Shown: one piece after another, positions 14,861 through 23,338 of the stretch
Layout: every line of letters starts with the position of its first letter
Numbering within the stretch: the first letter of the stretch is position 1
Origin: a bacterium
GTDB lineage: Bacteria > UBA10199 > JAIBAG01
Assembly (NCBI GenBank): GCA_019695305.1
Contig: JAIBAG010000011.1
Location: forward strand, 1-64,000
DNA length: 64,000 bases
Reading direction: 5' to 3'
Program-made: the position numbers and the translations under genes
Notes under the pieces: generated by a model
Told to the model about the DNA's origin: nothing
Databases searched by the model: none
The model's input: only the letters and a program-made list of their open reading frames with translations

Positions 14861-16279
14861 TTACTCTCCATTCACAACCTGGCGACCCACACCCAGCAAC
14901 GCTTGCACATTCTCTTTTTTATTCGTCTCGGCATAAATACGAATAAGAGGTTCTGTGCCGGATGAACGCAACAACAACCACGAACCGTCTTCTAAAATAA
15001 ATTTATAACCATCGGCCAAATTCACATCTTTCACTTTAAGCCCACAAATTGACTGGGGTTTAAAAGAGGCCAGGCGGCTTCTTACTCCATCCATTTGTTC
15101 GGCTTTACCGTGCCAATCGTAACGGTCGTAATAATAAGTTCCAGCTACTTTTTGCAAATCGTTTACAAGCTCGGTAAGCTTTTTCTTGCGCACAGCCATC
15201 ATGTTTAAAAGCATCAGTCCATTTAATACACCGTCACGTTCGTGAACATGGTCTCTAAAACTAATTCCACCCGATTCTTCACCACCAATCAGCGCATTTT
15301 TTTGGGCCAAAATTTTACAGATATGTTTAAAGCCAACAGGAGTTTCTATACAATTAATGCCGTATTTTTCGCACAAACGATTAATCATCTGCGAGGTAGA
15401 AAGTGATTTTACTACATCACCCTTTAACTTTTTATCCTCTACATAATGCTGGAGCAAAAGAGCAAAAATTTGGTGTGAATTGACGAAATTTCCGTTTTCA
15501 TCCACCGCTCCAATACGGTCGGCATCGCCATCGGTGGCAAGCGCCAACGCAAACTTTTCTTTTTTCATGCGACTGAGAAGTTCGCTTAAGTTTTTATCGA
15601 TAGGTTCGGGATTAACACCCACTGTACCCAGAACTTCATCACCATTCATCTCTTGCGACTGCTCGCCAATCACACAACCTACATAACCGGCCCCCGCACC
15701 ATGCATGGCATCGTATAAAATTTTATAAGGAGAAGCAGCGATGGCTTTTAAATCAAGAAGCGATTTAATTTGATTAACGTATTCTTTTTTAGGATCAAAA
15801 AAAGTAATTTGCTTAGAAGACATGGCCACAGCAAAGGGAGTTTTTTCAATCTGACGGCCAGCTTTTTCATTCACCGCTAATTGCGCTTCTATAAAATTGG
15901 TATATTCGGGAGAGGCCGACCCACCAAAATCTTCCTTAAATTTAATTCCATTCCAGTTCCAGGGATTATGGGAAGCCGTAATCATAATACCGCAAAAGGC
16001 GTCAGATACTTTGGTCATCCACGACACACAGGGAGTGGGACAATAATGACTGGATAAATTCACCGTAAATCCATTACCGGCAAGTACTGAAGCCACCAGC
16101 TCGGCCGATTCGCGCGATTTATTGCGGCGATCAAAACCGACAATCACTTTCTTTTGATTGGGAAACTTGGCAATACGCCAATCGCAAAAGGCCTGAATTA
16201 CCTTCTCGATATTGGCAGGGATAAAATCGTCGTCAATAACAGCTCTCCAGCCGTCGGTTCCAAACTTAATAGGGGGCAT
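14861..16279 (-). CDS. Phosphohexomutase (phosphoglucomutase/phosphomannomutase)
   Basis: The 472-residue enzyme has all four alpha-D-phosphohexomutase loops: TASHNPWNWNG with the phospho-Ser103, DGDADR (250-255) for Mg2+, GEESGG (333-338) for the sugar, and RSSGTEPLIR near residue 445 for the phosphate. It interconverts sugar 1- and 6-phosphates for glycogen, LPS or exopolysaccharide supply. The TASHNPWNWNGIKFK form and length fit the bacterial phosphoglucomutase/phosphomannomutase group, but the preferred sugar cannot be read from the sequence. A 110-base spacer with a hairpin separates it from the small secreted-protein gene upstream. Confidence 0.9.
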   Translation of the reverse strand: MPPIKFGTDGWRAVIDDDFIPANIEKVIQAFCDWRIAKFPNQKKVIVGFDRRNKSRESAELVASVLAGNGFTVNLSSHYCPTPCVSWMTKVSDAFCGIMITASHNPWNWNGIKFKEDFGGSASPEYTNFIEAQLAVNEKAGRQIEKTPFAVAMSSKQITFFDPKKEYVNQIKSLLDLKAIAASPYKILYDAMHGAGAGYVGCVIGEQSQEMNGDEVLGTVGVNPEPIDKNLSELLSRMKKEKFALALATDGDADRIGAVDENGNFVNSHQIFALLLQHYVEDKKLKGDVVKSLSTSQMINRLCEKYGINCIETPVGFKHICKILAQKNALIGGEESGGISFRDHVHERDGVLNGLMLLNMMAVRKKKLTELVNDLQKVAGTYYYDRYDWHGKAEQMDGVRSRLASFKPQSICGLKVKDVNLADGYKFILEDGSWLLLRSSGTEPLIRIYAETNKKENVQALLGVGRQVVNGE

Positions 16280-16340
16280 AATGTCTCCTTAACAAAAGCT
16301 ACTCATAAAAAAAATTGAAGGGCTATTCAAGGATGAAATT

Positions 16341-16360
16341 CTTGGGGGCAAGCCCCCGAG
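16341..16360 (-). terminator. Stem-loop between the small secreted-protein gene and the phosphohexomutase gene
   Basis: CTTGGGGGC and GCCCCCGAG pair around AA. It lies downstream of the minus-strand gene 16390-16782 and may end its transcript. The following minus-strand bases (AAGAATTTC) lack a strong T run, so confidence is moderate. Confidence 0.45.
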
Positions 16361-16389
16361 TTTCTTAGGTATCAAACTTTTAAGAAATA

Positions 16390-16782
16390 TTATTGGATGC
16401 GTTCTTTTCTTAAAATAGTAGTTTTCATTTCTTTGCCGTTAGGACGTTTGATATATACTTTTTTACCTTCATCCTTAATCCAGATTTTGTCATGAATAAC
16501 AAAATCGGTAGGGTCTTTGTTAAAAATACCATCCCAGTATCGTGTCACATACAGCATATCACCCTTTTTAAAGGTAAATATATATGCCGAAGGCGAATAA
16601 TTATCGCGGGTTTCAATCTGATACTGATTCACACGAGTTATGGTAGTGCCATTAGGAGTTTTATCCTGAATATATTCAATATTGAGAAGAGTGGCTTCTT
16701 GGTAAGAAGCCGCTTTTACCGTAAGGGGAAGCAATAAAATGAAGATGACAAATAAATATTTCATCCCTCTTAATTGATACAA
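16390..16782 (-). CDS. Small secreted protein, paralogue of 21715-22110
   Basis: A signal peptide (MKYLFVIFILLLPLTVKA from the ATG at 16764) precedes a domain of about 105 residues: NIEYIQDKTPNGTTITRV, then RDNYSPSAY, FTFKKGDMLYVTRYWDG and KRPNGKEMKTT. About four in five residues of the mature domain match the paralogue at 21715-22110. The TTG at 16782 has a better-spaced AAGGA than the ATG at 16764, whose AGAGGG directly touches it, so the start is uncertain. The beta-rich pattern suggests a small soluble beta domain. The function is unknown. Confidence 0.7.
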   Translation of the reverse strand: MYQLRGMKYLFVIFILLLPLTVKAASYQEATLLNIEYIQDKTPNGTTITRVNQYQIETRDNYSPSAYIFTFKKGDMLYVTRYWDGIFNKDPTDFVIHDKIWIKDEGKKVYIKRPNGKEMKTTILRKERIQ

Positions 16783-16832
16783 TAAGTCCTTTTGTTCAAA
16801 TTAAGAGAAAATCATTTTAAAACTTAAAATTA

Positions 16833-16857
16833 CAAAGGGGCCTATAAGGCCCCTTGT
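16833..16857. terminator. Bidirectional intrinsic terminator
   Basis: AAGGGGCC and GGCCCCTT pair around TATAA, with A/T-rich flanks on both sides (CTTGTAAAAATT on the plus strand; CTTTGTAATTTT on the minus strand). It lies 22 bases beyond the stop of the minus-strand lipoprotein gene. Confidence 0.7.
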
Positions 16858-16879
16858 AAAAATTATTTGTCAGGCTCCA

Positions 16880-18775
16880 TTATTGAACAACCCTATACTG
16901 AAGACTCACTATTTTTTGAGCCCTATTGACGGTAAGATTAATAGAGTGGGATGTTTTGAGCTCTTGAAAAGCTTTTAGTACATTTTTCATCTCTTTAAGC
17001 GGAATACCGTTGGCATGCGTGATTACATCGTTATTGGAGAGTCCCAAAGCCTCCAACTCGGGACGAATACGATCTATCTTGTAACCAAGCGTTCCATCAC
17101 TAAGCCTATATTTTAAAACATGGGCCAATTTATTAAATTGGCCAGGGTTTTTAATGTAATAGCGAGGTAAATCATTATCTACAGTATAATTATTATTATC
17201 GGTCTCATGAACCAGATCATTCACGTTTGGAGGCGGAGGGGGCATCTGTCCGCAGGGCATACTTTCTAAAACATAAGCCGCACCACCGTATCCGATAGTG
17301 CCTGATGTTGTTAAAGCCATACATCCGCTACTCACTACTGTATGACATATATCTCCATCTCTAACTATGCCGCCACTTACCGAAAAACCACAAGCAGGGC
17401 CTAACAATTCACCATTTACTTCAAGCACGTTCATGTCGGATGAAGCAAGAAAATAGCTAGCTTCACGAGTTGATGAAGGAAAGCCGTTTTGTGTAATATT
17501 AAAAACAAAAATTCCGGATGGAACAGACGTATATGTATTTAGCGAATTATCTAGTGATGGATCAATGTAAGGAGCCCCTACTATCAGCAAGGTGTCACCA
17601 TTCATATCTGTCATGGTAGCCATGCCCTGACTCAGTCCAGTTGTATTTAAACTACCAGGCAAATACTGGGGAACATCTGTTTGTAAACTGCCAGTTTCAG
17701 TAAGAGTCTCACCATCCACATATTTAATCCGAGCTCCAATGGGATTTGAAATAAGAAACCTATCATCACTACCTCTGCTAGCAGCAGATATGCGAAAAGC
17801 AAAATCAGTACTACCAGAAATACTGGCCGAGGGCTGATAGGGGTTATTTATGTCACGCGGTAATAATGGTAATTCAAAAAACTGAACCGATTCATCGTGT
17901 GCCCCAATAGTTAAGGCCAGGTAATGATTATTAGCAGCCATCTGATACCCACAAAAACCGTTCAAATTACCGCGTTGACAAGGATCAAGGGTAATGTCAG
18001 CGCTACTCAAAAAATCCAGAGTGCCACTAAAAGGGAGACCTGATGAAAAAAGTACTGATGGTAATCCCATACTAGATGATACAACTAAATCATCATTACC
18101 ATCTTGATTAAGATCGTGGAGTAAAAGGCTTTCTGCAGTAAAAGTATTAGTATCCTCACCATTTATTACCAAATCGGCATTGGAACAATCGAGTGTGCCT
18201 CCGCTAATTGCCTGATCGGCTAAAACCTGTGCATTGTAGCAACATGTTTGTCCACTTGAATTGTTATGATAACCGCTAGCAACACAGGTTAGGTTGCCAA
18301 GTTGCATCATATTACTTACTCCAATTTCAGCATTTAAATCGCTATCAATAGATTTAAACAAAGCATCATTGGCAGCAACATCGGATTGGTTTAAATCAAA
18401 AAAAAGAGCTTCAATTTTATCGTTATTATTAGGATTTTGAGATGACCAAGCAACACCATGAGGAGTAACTCGGGTGAAATAACCTGCAAAGTCTGTATGA
18501 TCTCTAAAAACAACTGTTGGCTCTTTGCATTTCAAAATTATCCCATCACAGTTATTATCTAAGTCATCCGTACAAATATCCGGTTCGCCAGGGCCCCAAA
18601 TTTGGTCGTTGGTATCATCACAATCACCACTATCGATAGTAAATCCATCACCATCGTGATCAACCATTGGGTCTAAACCGGCGTTAGGATCCTTGCCGCT
18701 GTTTTTTCCATCAGCACATGCTACCGCAATAGTGCACGCTAAAAATAACACCACAAAACGCCATGATTTATTCAT
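16880..18775 (-). CDS. Lipoprotein with Cys/Asp metal-binding motif and C-terminal PDZ-like domain
   Basis: The 631-residue protein has a lipobox-like N-terminus (FLACTIAVAC, Cys20). The metal-binding motif of myxobacterial-type secreted proteins follows: DHDGDGF (39-45), GDCDD (50-54) and CTDDLDNNCDG (68-78). Residues about 90-535 look like a beta-propeller or FG-GAP-like region (LLHDLNQDGNDDLVVSSSMG). The last 94 residues, with GTLGYKIDRIRPELEALGL and NNDVITHANGIPL, resemble the PDZ-like domain of type II secretion protein GspC. It is probably anchored to the outer membrane. It lies upstream of a bidirectional terminator and downstream of the metalloprotease gene. Confidence 0.65.
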   Translation of the reverse strand: MNKSWRFVVLFLACTIAVACADGKNSGKDPNAGLDPMVDHDGDGFTIDSGDCDDTNDQIWGPGEPDICTDDLDNNCDGIILKCKEPTVVFRDHTDFAGYFTRVTPHGVAWSSQNPNNNDKIEALFFDLNQSDVAANDALFKSIDSDLNAEIGVSNMMQLGNLTCVASGYHNNSSGQTCCYNAQVLADQAISGGTLDCSNADLVINGEDTNTFTAESLLLHDLNQDGNDDLVVSSSMGLPSVLFSSGLPFSGTLDFLSSADITLDPCQRGNLNGFCGYQMAANNHYLALTIGAHDESVQFFELPLLPRDINNPYQPSASISGSTDFAFRISAASRGSDDRFLISNPIGARIKYVDGETLTETGSLQTDVPQYLPGSLNTTGLSQGMATMTDMNGDTLLIVGAPYIDPSLDNSLNTYTSVPSGIFVFNITQNGFPSSTREASYFLASSDMNVLEVNGELLGPACGFSVSGGIVRDGDICHTVVSSGCMALTTSGTIGYGGAAYVLESMPCGQMPPPPPNVNDLVHETDNNNYTVDNDLPRYYIKNPGQFNKLAHVLKYRLSDGTLGYKIDRIRPELEALGLSNNDVITHANGIPLKEMKNVLKAFQELKTSHSINLTVNRAQKIVSLQYRVVQ

Positions 18776-18901
18776 GATTTTTATCCTTGATAATACGAAA
18801 TAGCTGCGACCCTTGTTTCTTACTTATTCAAAAGAATAATACAAAGCCAATCAATAAATAGGGCTTTATTCAAAAAATGCTCTCAAACTGTTATCGCACT
18901 T

Positions 18902-20746
18902 TTACTGGCTAACAGTAATGATGCTCCCCATTTTCACATTATTATTGGGGTTTGGATCGGTATAAACAATCGTATCTGCCGATGTTGTATAAGGCGGTAA
19001 CAGGGCAACACTTCCCATGACATAAACATTACCCAAAGGAACCGCTAACGAGATACTATTGCTACTGTTAAAAGTATAACTGGCCCCAGGCGCCAGATTC
19101 AGCTTAAGACTATACCCTCCAAATCCAACATCATCGTTACCAATACTGGCAGCTGTGTCTTTTGAAAGCCACAGTTGAAAAGCTATTGTTCCCGAATAAG
19201 CATCCGGACCATTATTTTTAATCACAAAACTTCTATTAACCACATCACCATATTTAACGGCCATGGGGGTTGCGGTTAAACTCGTTACTTCAATATCGGT
19301 GGTGGCAGAAAAATGTTCGTCGGCGGGCACATAAAGATGCTCATCATCTAACATAAAATTTAAATCGAGCCTGTCTTCATTTCCATCCAAAAAGGGCAAC
19401 ATGATATCTTGATAAGCCGATAACCAGTAAAGATAGGTTTCATCGTTATAAGTCACTGCTACCATATATTTATCATAAAATTTATAACCGTATGTATTTT
19501 CACCAACAAGCCCGTTGGGAATTTCATAATCTCCGTTCGCATCGCTTGCACCTTCGGCATATAAATCGGTTTCGTACAGAGTGCGCCAGTAGTGAGGGCT
19601 ACGATATACACTTACCTGGGCATTGTTTACAGGAGAACCATTTGCATCAGTTACATGCACATTTATTGAATCTGGCTCCCAGCTTAAAAACCATTCGTAA
19701 GCATGCGGATGAGGAATTTTAGCCTCACACGCCTTAATAATTTCTTGAGTAATAGGTTCCCAGTTTGCCCCATAGGTATTACTTACTCCCATATAACCTT
19801 TAGATTGCATAGCCCAGAGAGCTCCCGGGTATACCTCGTTACTCGTAATTTGGGACACATACATATCAACACCACCAAAAATATGACCTATTTCGTGAGT
19901 TAAAACTATTGCAGTAGAACTTGCATCAGTAAAACTAACACTTTTAATCATGATACCCCCATTGCCCGCATGCGGAGAACCGGCGTAGCGTGTATCAAAA
20001 TTAATGGTAATATCTTCATCTTCAGGGGTTTCAGAGGGTAATGTTGTATGAGGCTCGGGCATACTTTTAAACTGTACATCGATAATTTGAAAATTAAAAA
20101 CATAGGGCAAAAGTTCTCCGTTATTATAATTTTTTTCTACATTTTCCAGCTGCTCAAAAATATTATTGATAATATCATCCTCAGTAAAGCCCTGTGATAC
20201 AGCAAAATCACGTGTGGCCGCTTCTACAATAACCAATACTTTTGGTGTTACTTCGTAAGCAGAAGTAGAAGGAGTAGGTGTTTCCACGTTACCATTGGGA
20301 GTGGGATCGATGCAGTCGGGAATACCATCGTTATCGGCATCCACATCAGCCACACCACAGCCGCAAACTCCAGGAGATGTTTTTTGGGGATCGTTGTCGC
20401 AGGCCTCCCGGCATGAATAAACCCCATCATGATCGGCATCCACATCAGCCACACCACAGCCGCAAACTCCAGGAGATGTTTTTTGGGGATCGTTGTCGCA
20501 TGTTTCACGGCACGCAAAAACACTATCATGATCGGCATCAATATCGGCCACCCCACAACCACAAACACCAGGGGAGTTTTTTTTAGGATCGTTGTCGCAG
20601 GTCTCTTTACAATCGGGATAACCGTCTCTATCGGTATCGGGGCTCGACCATGTACATTTTATAGGCTTACTGCGGGCCGCCTGTGCCAAGTTGCTTACGC
20701 CAAAAAATGAAATCAGAAAAAAAATTATTAAATAATACCGAACCAT
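18902..20746 (-). CDS. Secreted metalloprotease with thrombospondin-type-3 repeats and a CARDB-like domain
   Basis: The 614-residue protein has a signal peptide (1-23) and an Asp-rich calcium-binding array of three 33-residue repeats (about 49-145), each with CDNDP, SPGVCGCGVAD and DADxD. After a Thr/Pro linker comes a peptidase domain with THEIGHIFGGVD: His284, Glu285, His288 and Asp294 fit HExxHxxGxxD. The C-terminal 120 residues (TSLTATPMAVKYGDVVNRSF) look like a CARDB-type adhesion domain. A secreted or surface Ca-dependent protease is likely. It is the second gene in a minus-strand series with the lipoprotein at 16880-18775, 126 bases apart. Confidence 0.75.
   Translation of the reverse strand: MVRYYLIIFFLISFFGVSNLAQAARSKPIKCTWSSPDTDRDGYPDCKETCDNDPKKNSPGVCGCGVADIDADHDSVFACRETCDNDPQKTSPGVCGCGVADVDADHDGVYSCREACDNDPQKTSPGVCGCGVADVDADNDGIPDCIDPTPNGNVETPTPSTSAYEVTPKVLVIVEAATRDFAVSQGFTEDDIINNIFEQLENVEKNYNNGELLPYVFNFQIIDVQFKSMPEPHTTLPSETPEDEDITINFDTRYAGSPHAGNGGIMIKSVSFTDASSTAIVLTHEIGHIFGGVDMYVSQITSNEVYPGALWAMQSKGYMGVSNTYGANWEPITQEIIKACEAKIPHPHAYEWFLSWEPDSINVHVTDANGSPVNNAQVSVYRSPHYWRTLYETDLYAEGASDANGDYEIPNGLVGENTYGYKFYDKYMVAVTYNDETYLYWLSAYQDIMLPFLDGNEDRLDLNFMLDDEHLYVPADEHFSATTDIEVTSLTATPMAVKYGDVVNRSFVIKNNGPDAYSGTIAFQLWLSKDTAASIGNDDVGFGGYSLKLNLAPGASYTFNSSNSISLAVPLGNVYVMGSVALLPPYTTSADTIVYTDPNPNNNVKMGSIITVSQ
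20305..20610. repeat. 99-bp tandem repeats coding for the TSP3 modules
   Basis: Three near-identical coding units repeat every 99 bases (for example GCCGCAAACTCCAGGAGATG at about 20362 and 20461). They encode the 33-residue Asp/Cys modules of the metalloprotease. The two inner units are more alike at DNA level than the outer one, which points to recent unequal exchange. Confidence 0.75.
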
Positions 20747-20926
20747 ATTTCCCCCTTGTCTGTCATTCTACAATCCCGCTCTTTGGGATTAGGGGTAATA
20801 ATGGCAAGTGGCGTGCCAATTTTAGTTTTTTATAATTATATGAAAAGTAATGTTTTTGATAAGTGGCTTCTGATGCTGTTGGGCTATTTTGACACAAGTG
20901 AACAATTTTGACCCACAAACAAATCG

Positions 20927-21718
20927 CTACCTCGTCCAATTGTTCAGCGTATTCCACATCAATCCTGTAACATCATCCCATGGTAAATTGTTGTGATCGT
21001 AACCCTCAAGAACAAGCAGTTTTTTAGGCCCATTGTACGACTCGTATAATTTTTTCCCCAAATCAAAAGGTATAATTGAATCTTGAGAACCATGAACTAT
21101 TAAAAGAGGAACGGATATTTTTTTGAGACGTTCAAGGCTTTGGTAAGTATCCGGAAGTAACAGCCTAACAGGAAGCCACGGATAGTGATAATGAGCAGCA
21201 TCAATAAGCGAACTAAAAGGTGATACTAAAATGAGATGTTGTGGCAACAGAGCCTCGGCTACTCCACAAGCAACCCCTGTTCCAATAGATTCACCCAAAT
21301 AAGTAAATGGCAATTGTGGATAGCGCTCTTTTAACGCCCTAACATCTTCAATGGCCGACTTAATAAGGGTATCTTCACTTGGCTTACCTACTCTTTGTCC
21401 ATAAGCAGGATATTCATGCAAATATACCACCGTATTGTCATCCATAAAGCCCATAGCCATGTAAAAGCGATCGGCAGCCGTACCAGCATTACCATGAAAA
21501 ATAATGATCAATTTTTTTGGATTTATGGGAATTCTTAAATACCCTCGGGTGTCCCAAGCCTTAAAACCACGACTTTGAATAAATTGTTGAACATTGGCCT
21601 TGGTTATTTGTGGGAAATAAATGAGACGTCGTAACAAGGGAGCTAATATCATCAATAACATACCTATCAGAATAATACCGACACCAATTTTTGGTAACCA
21701 AGAAAACCTCCAGTTCAT
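20927..21718 (-). CDS. Membrane-anchored alpha/beta hydrolase
   Basis: The 263-residue protein has an N-terminal membrane helix (IGVGIILIGMLLMILAPLL, about 11-29) and an alpha/beta hydrolase domain of the Bem46/YfhR-like type. IIIFHGNAGT (71-80) forms the oxyanion region, LGESIGTG (141-148) contains Ser144, VHGSQDSIIPF gives the Asp and EGYDHNNL the His. The active site probably faces one side of the membrane as an esterase or lipase; the substrate is unknown. Its ATG overlaps the TGA of the upstream paralogue gene (ATGA at 21718-21715), so the two are translationally coupled. Confidence 0.8.
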   Translation of the reverse strand: MNWRFSWLPKIGVGIILIGMLLMILAPLLRRLIYFPQITKANVQQFIQSRGFKAWDTRGYLRIPINPKKLIIIFHGNAGTAADRFYMAMGFMDDNTVVYLHEYPAYGQRVGKPSEDTLIKSAIEDVRALKERYPQLPFTYLGESIGTGVACGVAEALLPQHLILVSPFSSLIDAAHYHYPWLPVRLLLPDTYQSLERLKKISVPLLIVHGSQDSIIPFDLGKKLYESYNGPKKLLVLEGYDHNNLPWDDVTGLMWNTLNNWTR

Positions 21719-22110
21719 TTAAGCTTTTCCTTACGCATGACCGTGGTTTTCATTTCTTTGCCGTTGGGTCGTTTGATGTAAATCTTTTTACCGCTTTCCC
21801 TCACCCAAATTTTATCGTTAATCACAAATTCGGTGGGATCTTTTTTAAAAATGCCGTCCCAGTAACGGGTCACATACAGAACATCTCCCTTTTTAAACGT
21901 AAAAAAATAAGCCGAAGGTGAATAGTTATCGCGCGTTTCAATCTGATACTCATTCACACGTGTGATGGTAGTGCCATTGGGGGTTTTATCCTGAACATAT
22001 TCTATATTCATCAACAAAGCCTCTTCATATCGTGATCTATCACCGGCCTGCCCGGTAAATGCCACCAACATCAACAACATAAAAAAAAATTGTTTCATTA
22101 CTATCTTCAT
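21715..22110 (-). CDS. Small secreted protein, paralogue of 16390-16782
   Basis: The 131-residue product has a signal peptide (MKQFFFMLLMLVAFTGQAG from Met5) and the same mature domain as the copy at 16390, with conserved QDKTPNGTTITRVN, YQIETRDNYSPSAY and YIKRPNGKEMKTT. The duplicated genes flank the lipoprotein, protease and hydrolase genes. Its stop overlaps the start of the hydrolase gene. The function is unknown, but high conservation of the two copies suggests both are used. Confidence 0.7.
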   Translation of the reverse strand: MKIVMKQFFFMLLMLVAFTGQAGDRSRYEEALLMNIEYVQDKTPNGTTITRVNEYQIETRDNYSPSAYFFTFKKGDVLYVTRYWDGIFKKDPTEFVINDKIWVRESGKKIYIKRPNGKEMKTTVMRKEKLK

Positions 22111-22175
22111 TTGAAAAATCTATAAAAAGCGGTTAGAGTTTTCAACTTAATAGAAAATTATTTTCAGTTAATTTC

Positions 22176-22706
22176 ATGAACAGTCTTATCAAATTCATTT
22201 TTCTGTTTATTTTCATAACCCTAGTTCCTGTATGGGTTCTAGCCAAATCGATGGAGCAAACCTTTTACGAAAGCGCTCCCGATTGCCTATCCCCCACACA
22301 ATGGTCCAAAAATCCTCCTGCAACCGAATTAGTATTGGCAGCCAAAGCCACTTTCACCAAAGTACAAGATGGCCACACTCTGACATGGGAACAAAGTTCG
22401 TGTTCACAAGACTGGTTCATGACAATCAATTTTTCCTTCGACTTTAATGGCAAGATTAAAGTGTATACAATAACCCTGACACTTCCTCCTGGAACCAGCC
22501 CTCATGGTTTAAAGCTGATAAAAACAGAGCACTACGATGCCAATGGTAAAAAACTGGATACAATCGATAAAATTTTGGATTTAAAAACAGGGGCCGAAAT
22601 AAGGGACGATGAAAAACAAAAATACCCCCATCCAGGCATTTCATTTTTCAACCCGCCTTTCTTTAAAACAGTAGAGGATTTACCGTTTAAAAATTTGCTG
22701 CATTAA
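22176..22706 (+). CDS. Secreted protein, function unknown
   Basis: The 176-residue protein has a signal peptide (MNSLIKFIFLFIFITLVPVWVLA) and three or so cysteines (SAPDCLS, SSCSQDWF). The mature part is beta-rich (IKVYTITLTLPPG). It lies alone, divergent from the hydrolase gene pair. No family was recognised. Confidence 0.6.
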   Translation: MNSLIKFIFLFIFITLVPVWVLAKSMEQTFYESAPDCLSPTQWSKNPPATELVLAAKATFTKVQDGHTLTWEQSSCSQDWFMTINFSFDFNGKIKVYTITLTLPPGTSPHGLKLIKTEHYDANGKKLDTIDKILDLKTGAEIRDDEKQKYPHPGISFFNPPFFKTVEDLPFKNLLH

Positions 22707-22729
22707 CGCACGCGTTATTTAAAATTGGC

Positions 22730-22910
22730 TTAGGGCTGCGGCTCATGCAATGAGAGACCTAACAACTTCATTTCGACGAGGATTTCTTTGTATAAAACAT
22801 CAATAACATCACGGTGTGCTGAGATTGAAAAAAGATAGGTGTCTAATATTTTAGCCAGCACTCCCTAACGAGCCACAAACTGTATTTTTCTTACTTCATT
22901 ATGATCATAA
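22730..22910 (-). pseudogene. Gene relic with an internal stop
   Basis: On the minus strand the text reads HNEVRKIQFVAR, a stop (TAG at 22867-22865), then in the same frame GVLAKILDTYLFSISAHRD and VLYKEILVEMKLLGL to a stop at 22732-22730. Protein-like composition on both sides of a single stop suggests a decayed gene. No family was recognised. Confidence 0.3.
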
Positions 22911-22930
22911 CTCGTACTTAAGAGTGCCCG

Positions 22931-23185
22931 CTATTTTTTGCCGGTTATCAGCATTTTAGCCCCCACAGCAAGACCGCCTATGGTAACAGCCAAAAGAATA
23001 ACAAAAACCCGGCCTACCACCACATAAGTGGCCAAACTTGCAATGGCACCAATAATACCAACAACCATTCCGGCCAAACCCATTTTTCGGTTTAAATCGG
23101 CAGCGCCCGGTGCCTGTGGGTTATGAAGTGCTTCCTGGTTTTTTTTAAGATTTTTCTGAAATTCTTCTTTAAAATTTTCAAGCAC
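22931..23185 (-). CDS. Small two-helix membrane protein (GTG start)
   Basis: The frame extends further upstream, but GTG at 23185 has AAAAGGAG six bases before it, so this start is chosen, giving 84 residues: VLENFKEEFQKNLKKN with a charged amphipathic N-terminus, then two hydrophobic helices (LAGMVVGIIGAIASLATYVVV, GRVFVILLAVTIGGLAVGAKM). This resembles small inner-membrane proteins of unknown function. The relic at 22730-22910 lies downstream. Confidence 0.6.
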   Translation of the reverse strand: MLENFKEEFQKNLKKNQEALHNPQAPGAADLNRKMGLAGMVVGIIGAIASLATYVVVGRVFVILLAVTIGGLAVGAKMLITGKK

Positions 23186-23338
23186 AAAAACTCCTTTTCT
23201 TAAAATAGAATAGAGATATTTAAATATGTTGGTACTTATAACCAAAGATCATCATATTGTAATCAGTATTCAAAAACTCTATTGTGAAAGAGTGAGGTTT
23301 GCATCACGGGAATACCAACAATAGGCCTGGAAAATAAA

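Noticed and set aside
20278-20710. Plus-strand frames opposite the TSP3 repeats
   Set aside because: They are the antisense of a tandem coding repeat; their His/Pro-rich composition follows from the Asp/Gly codons.
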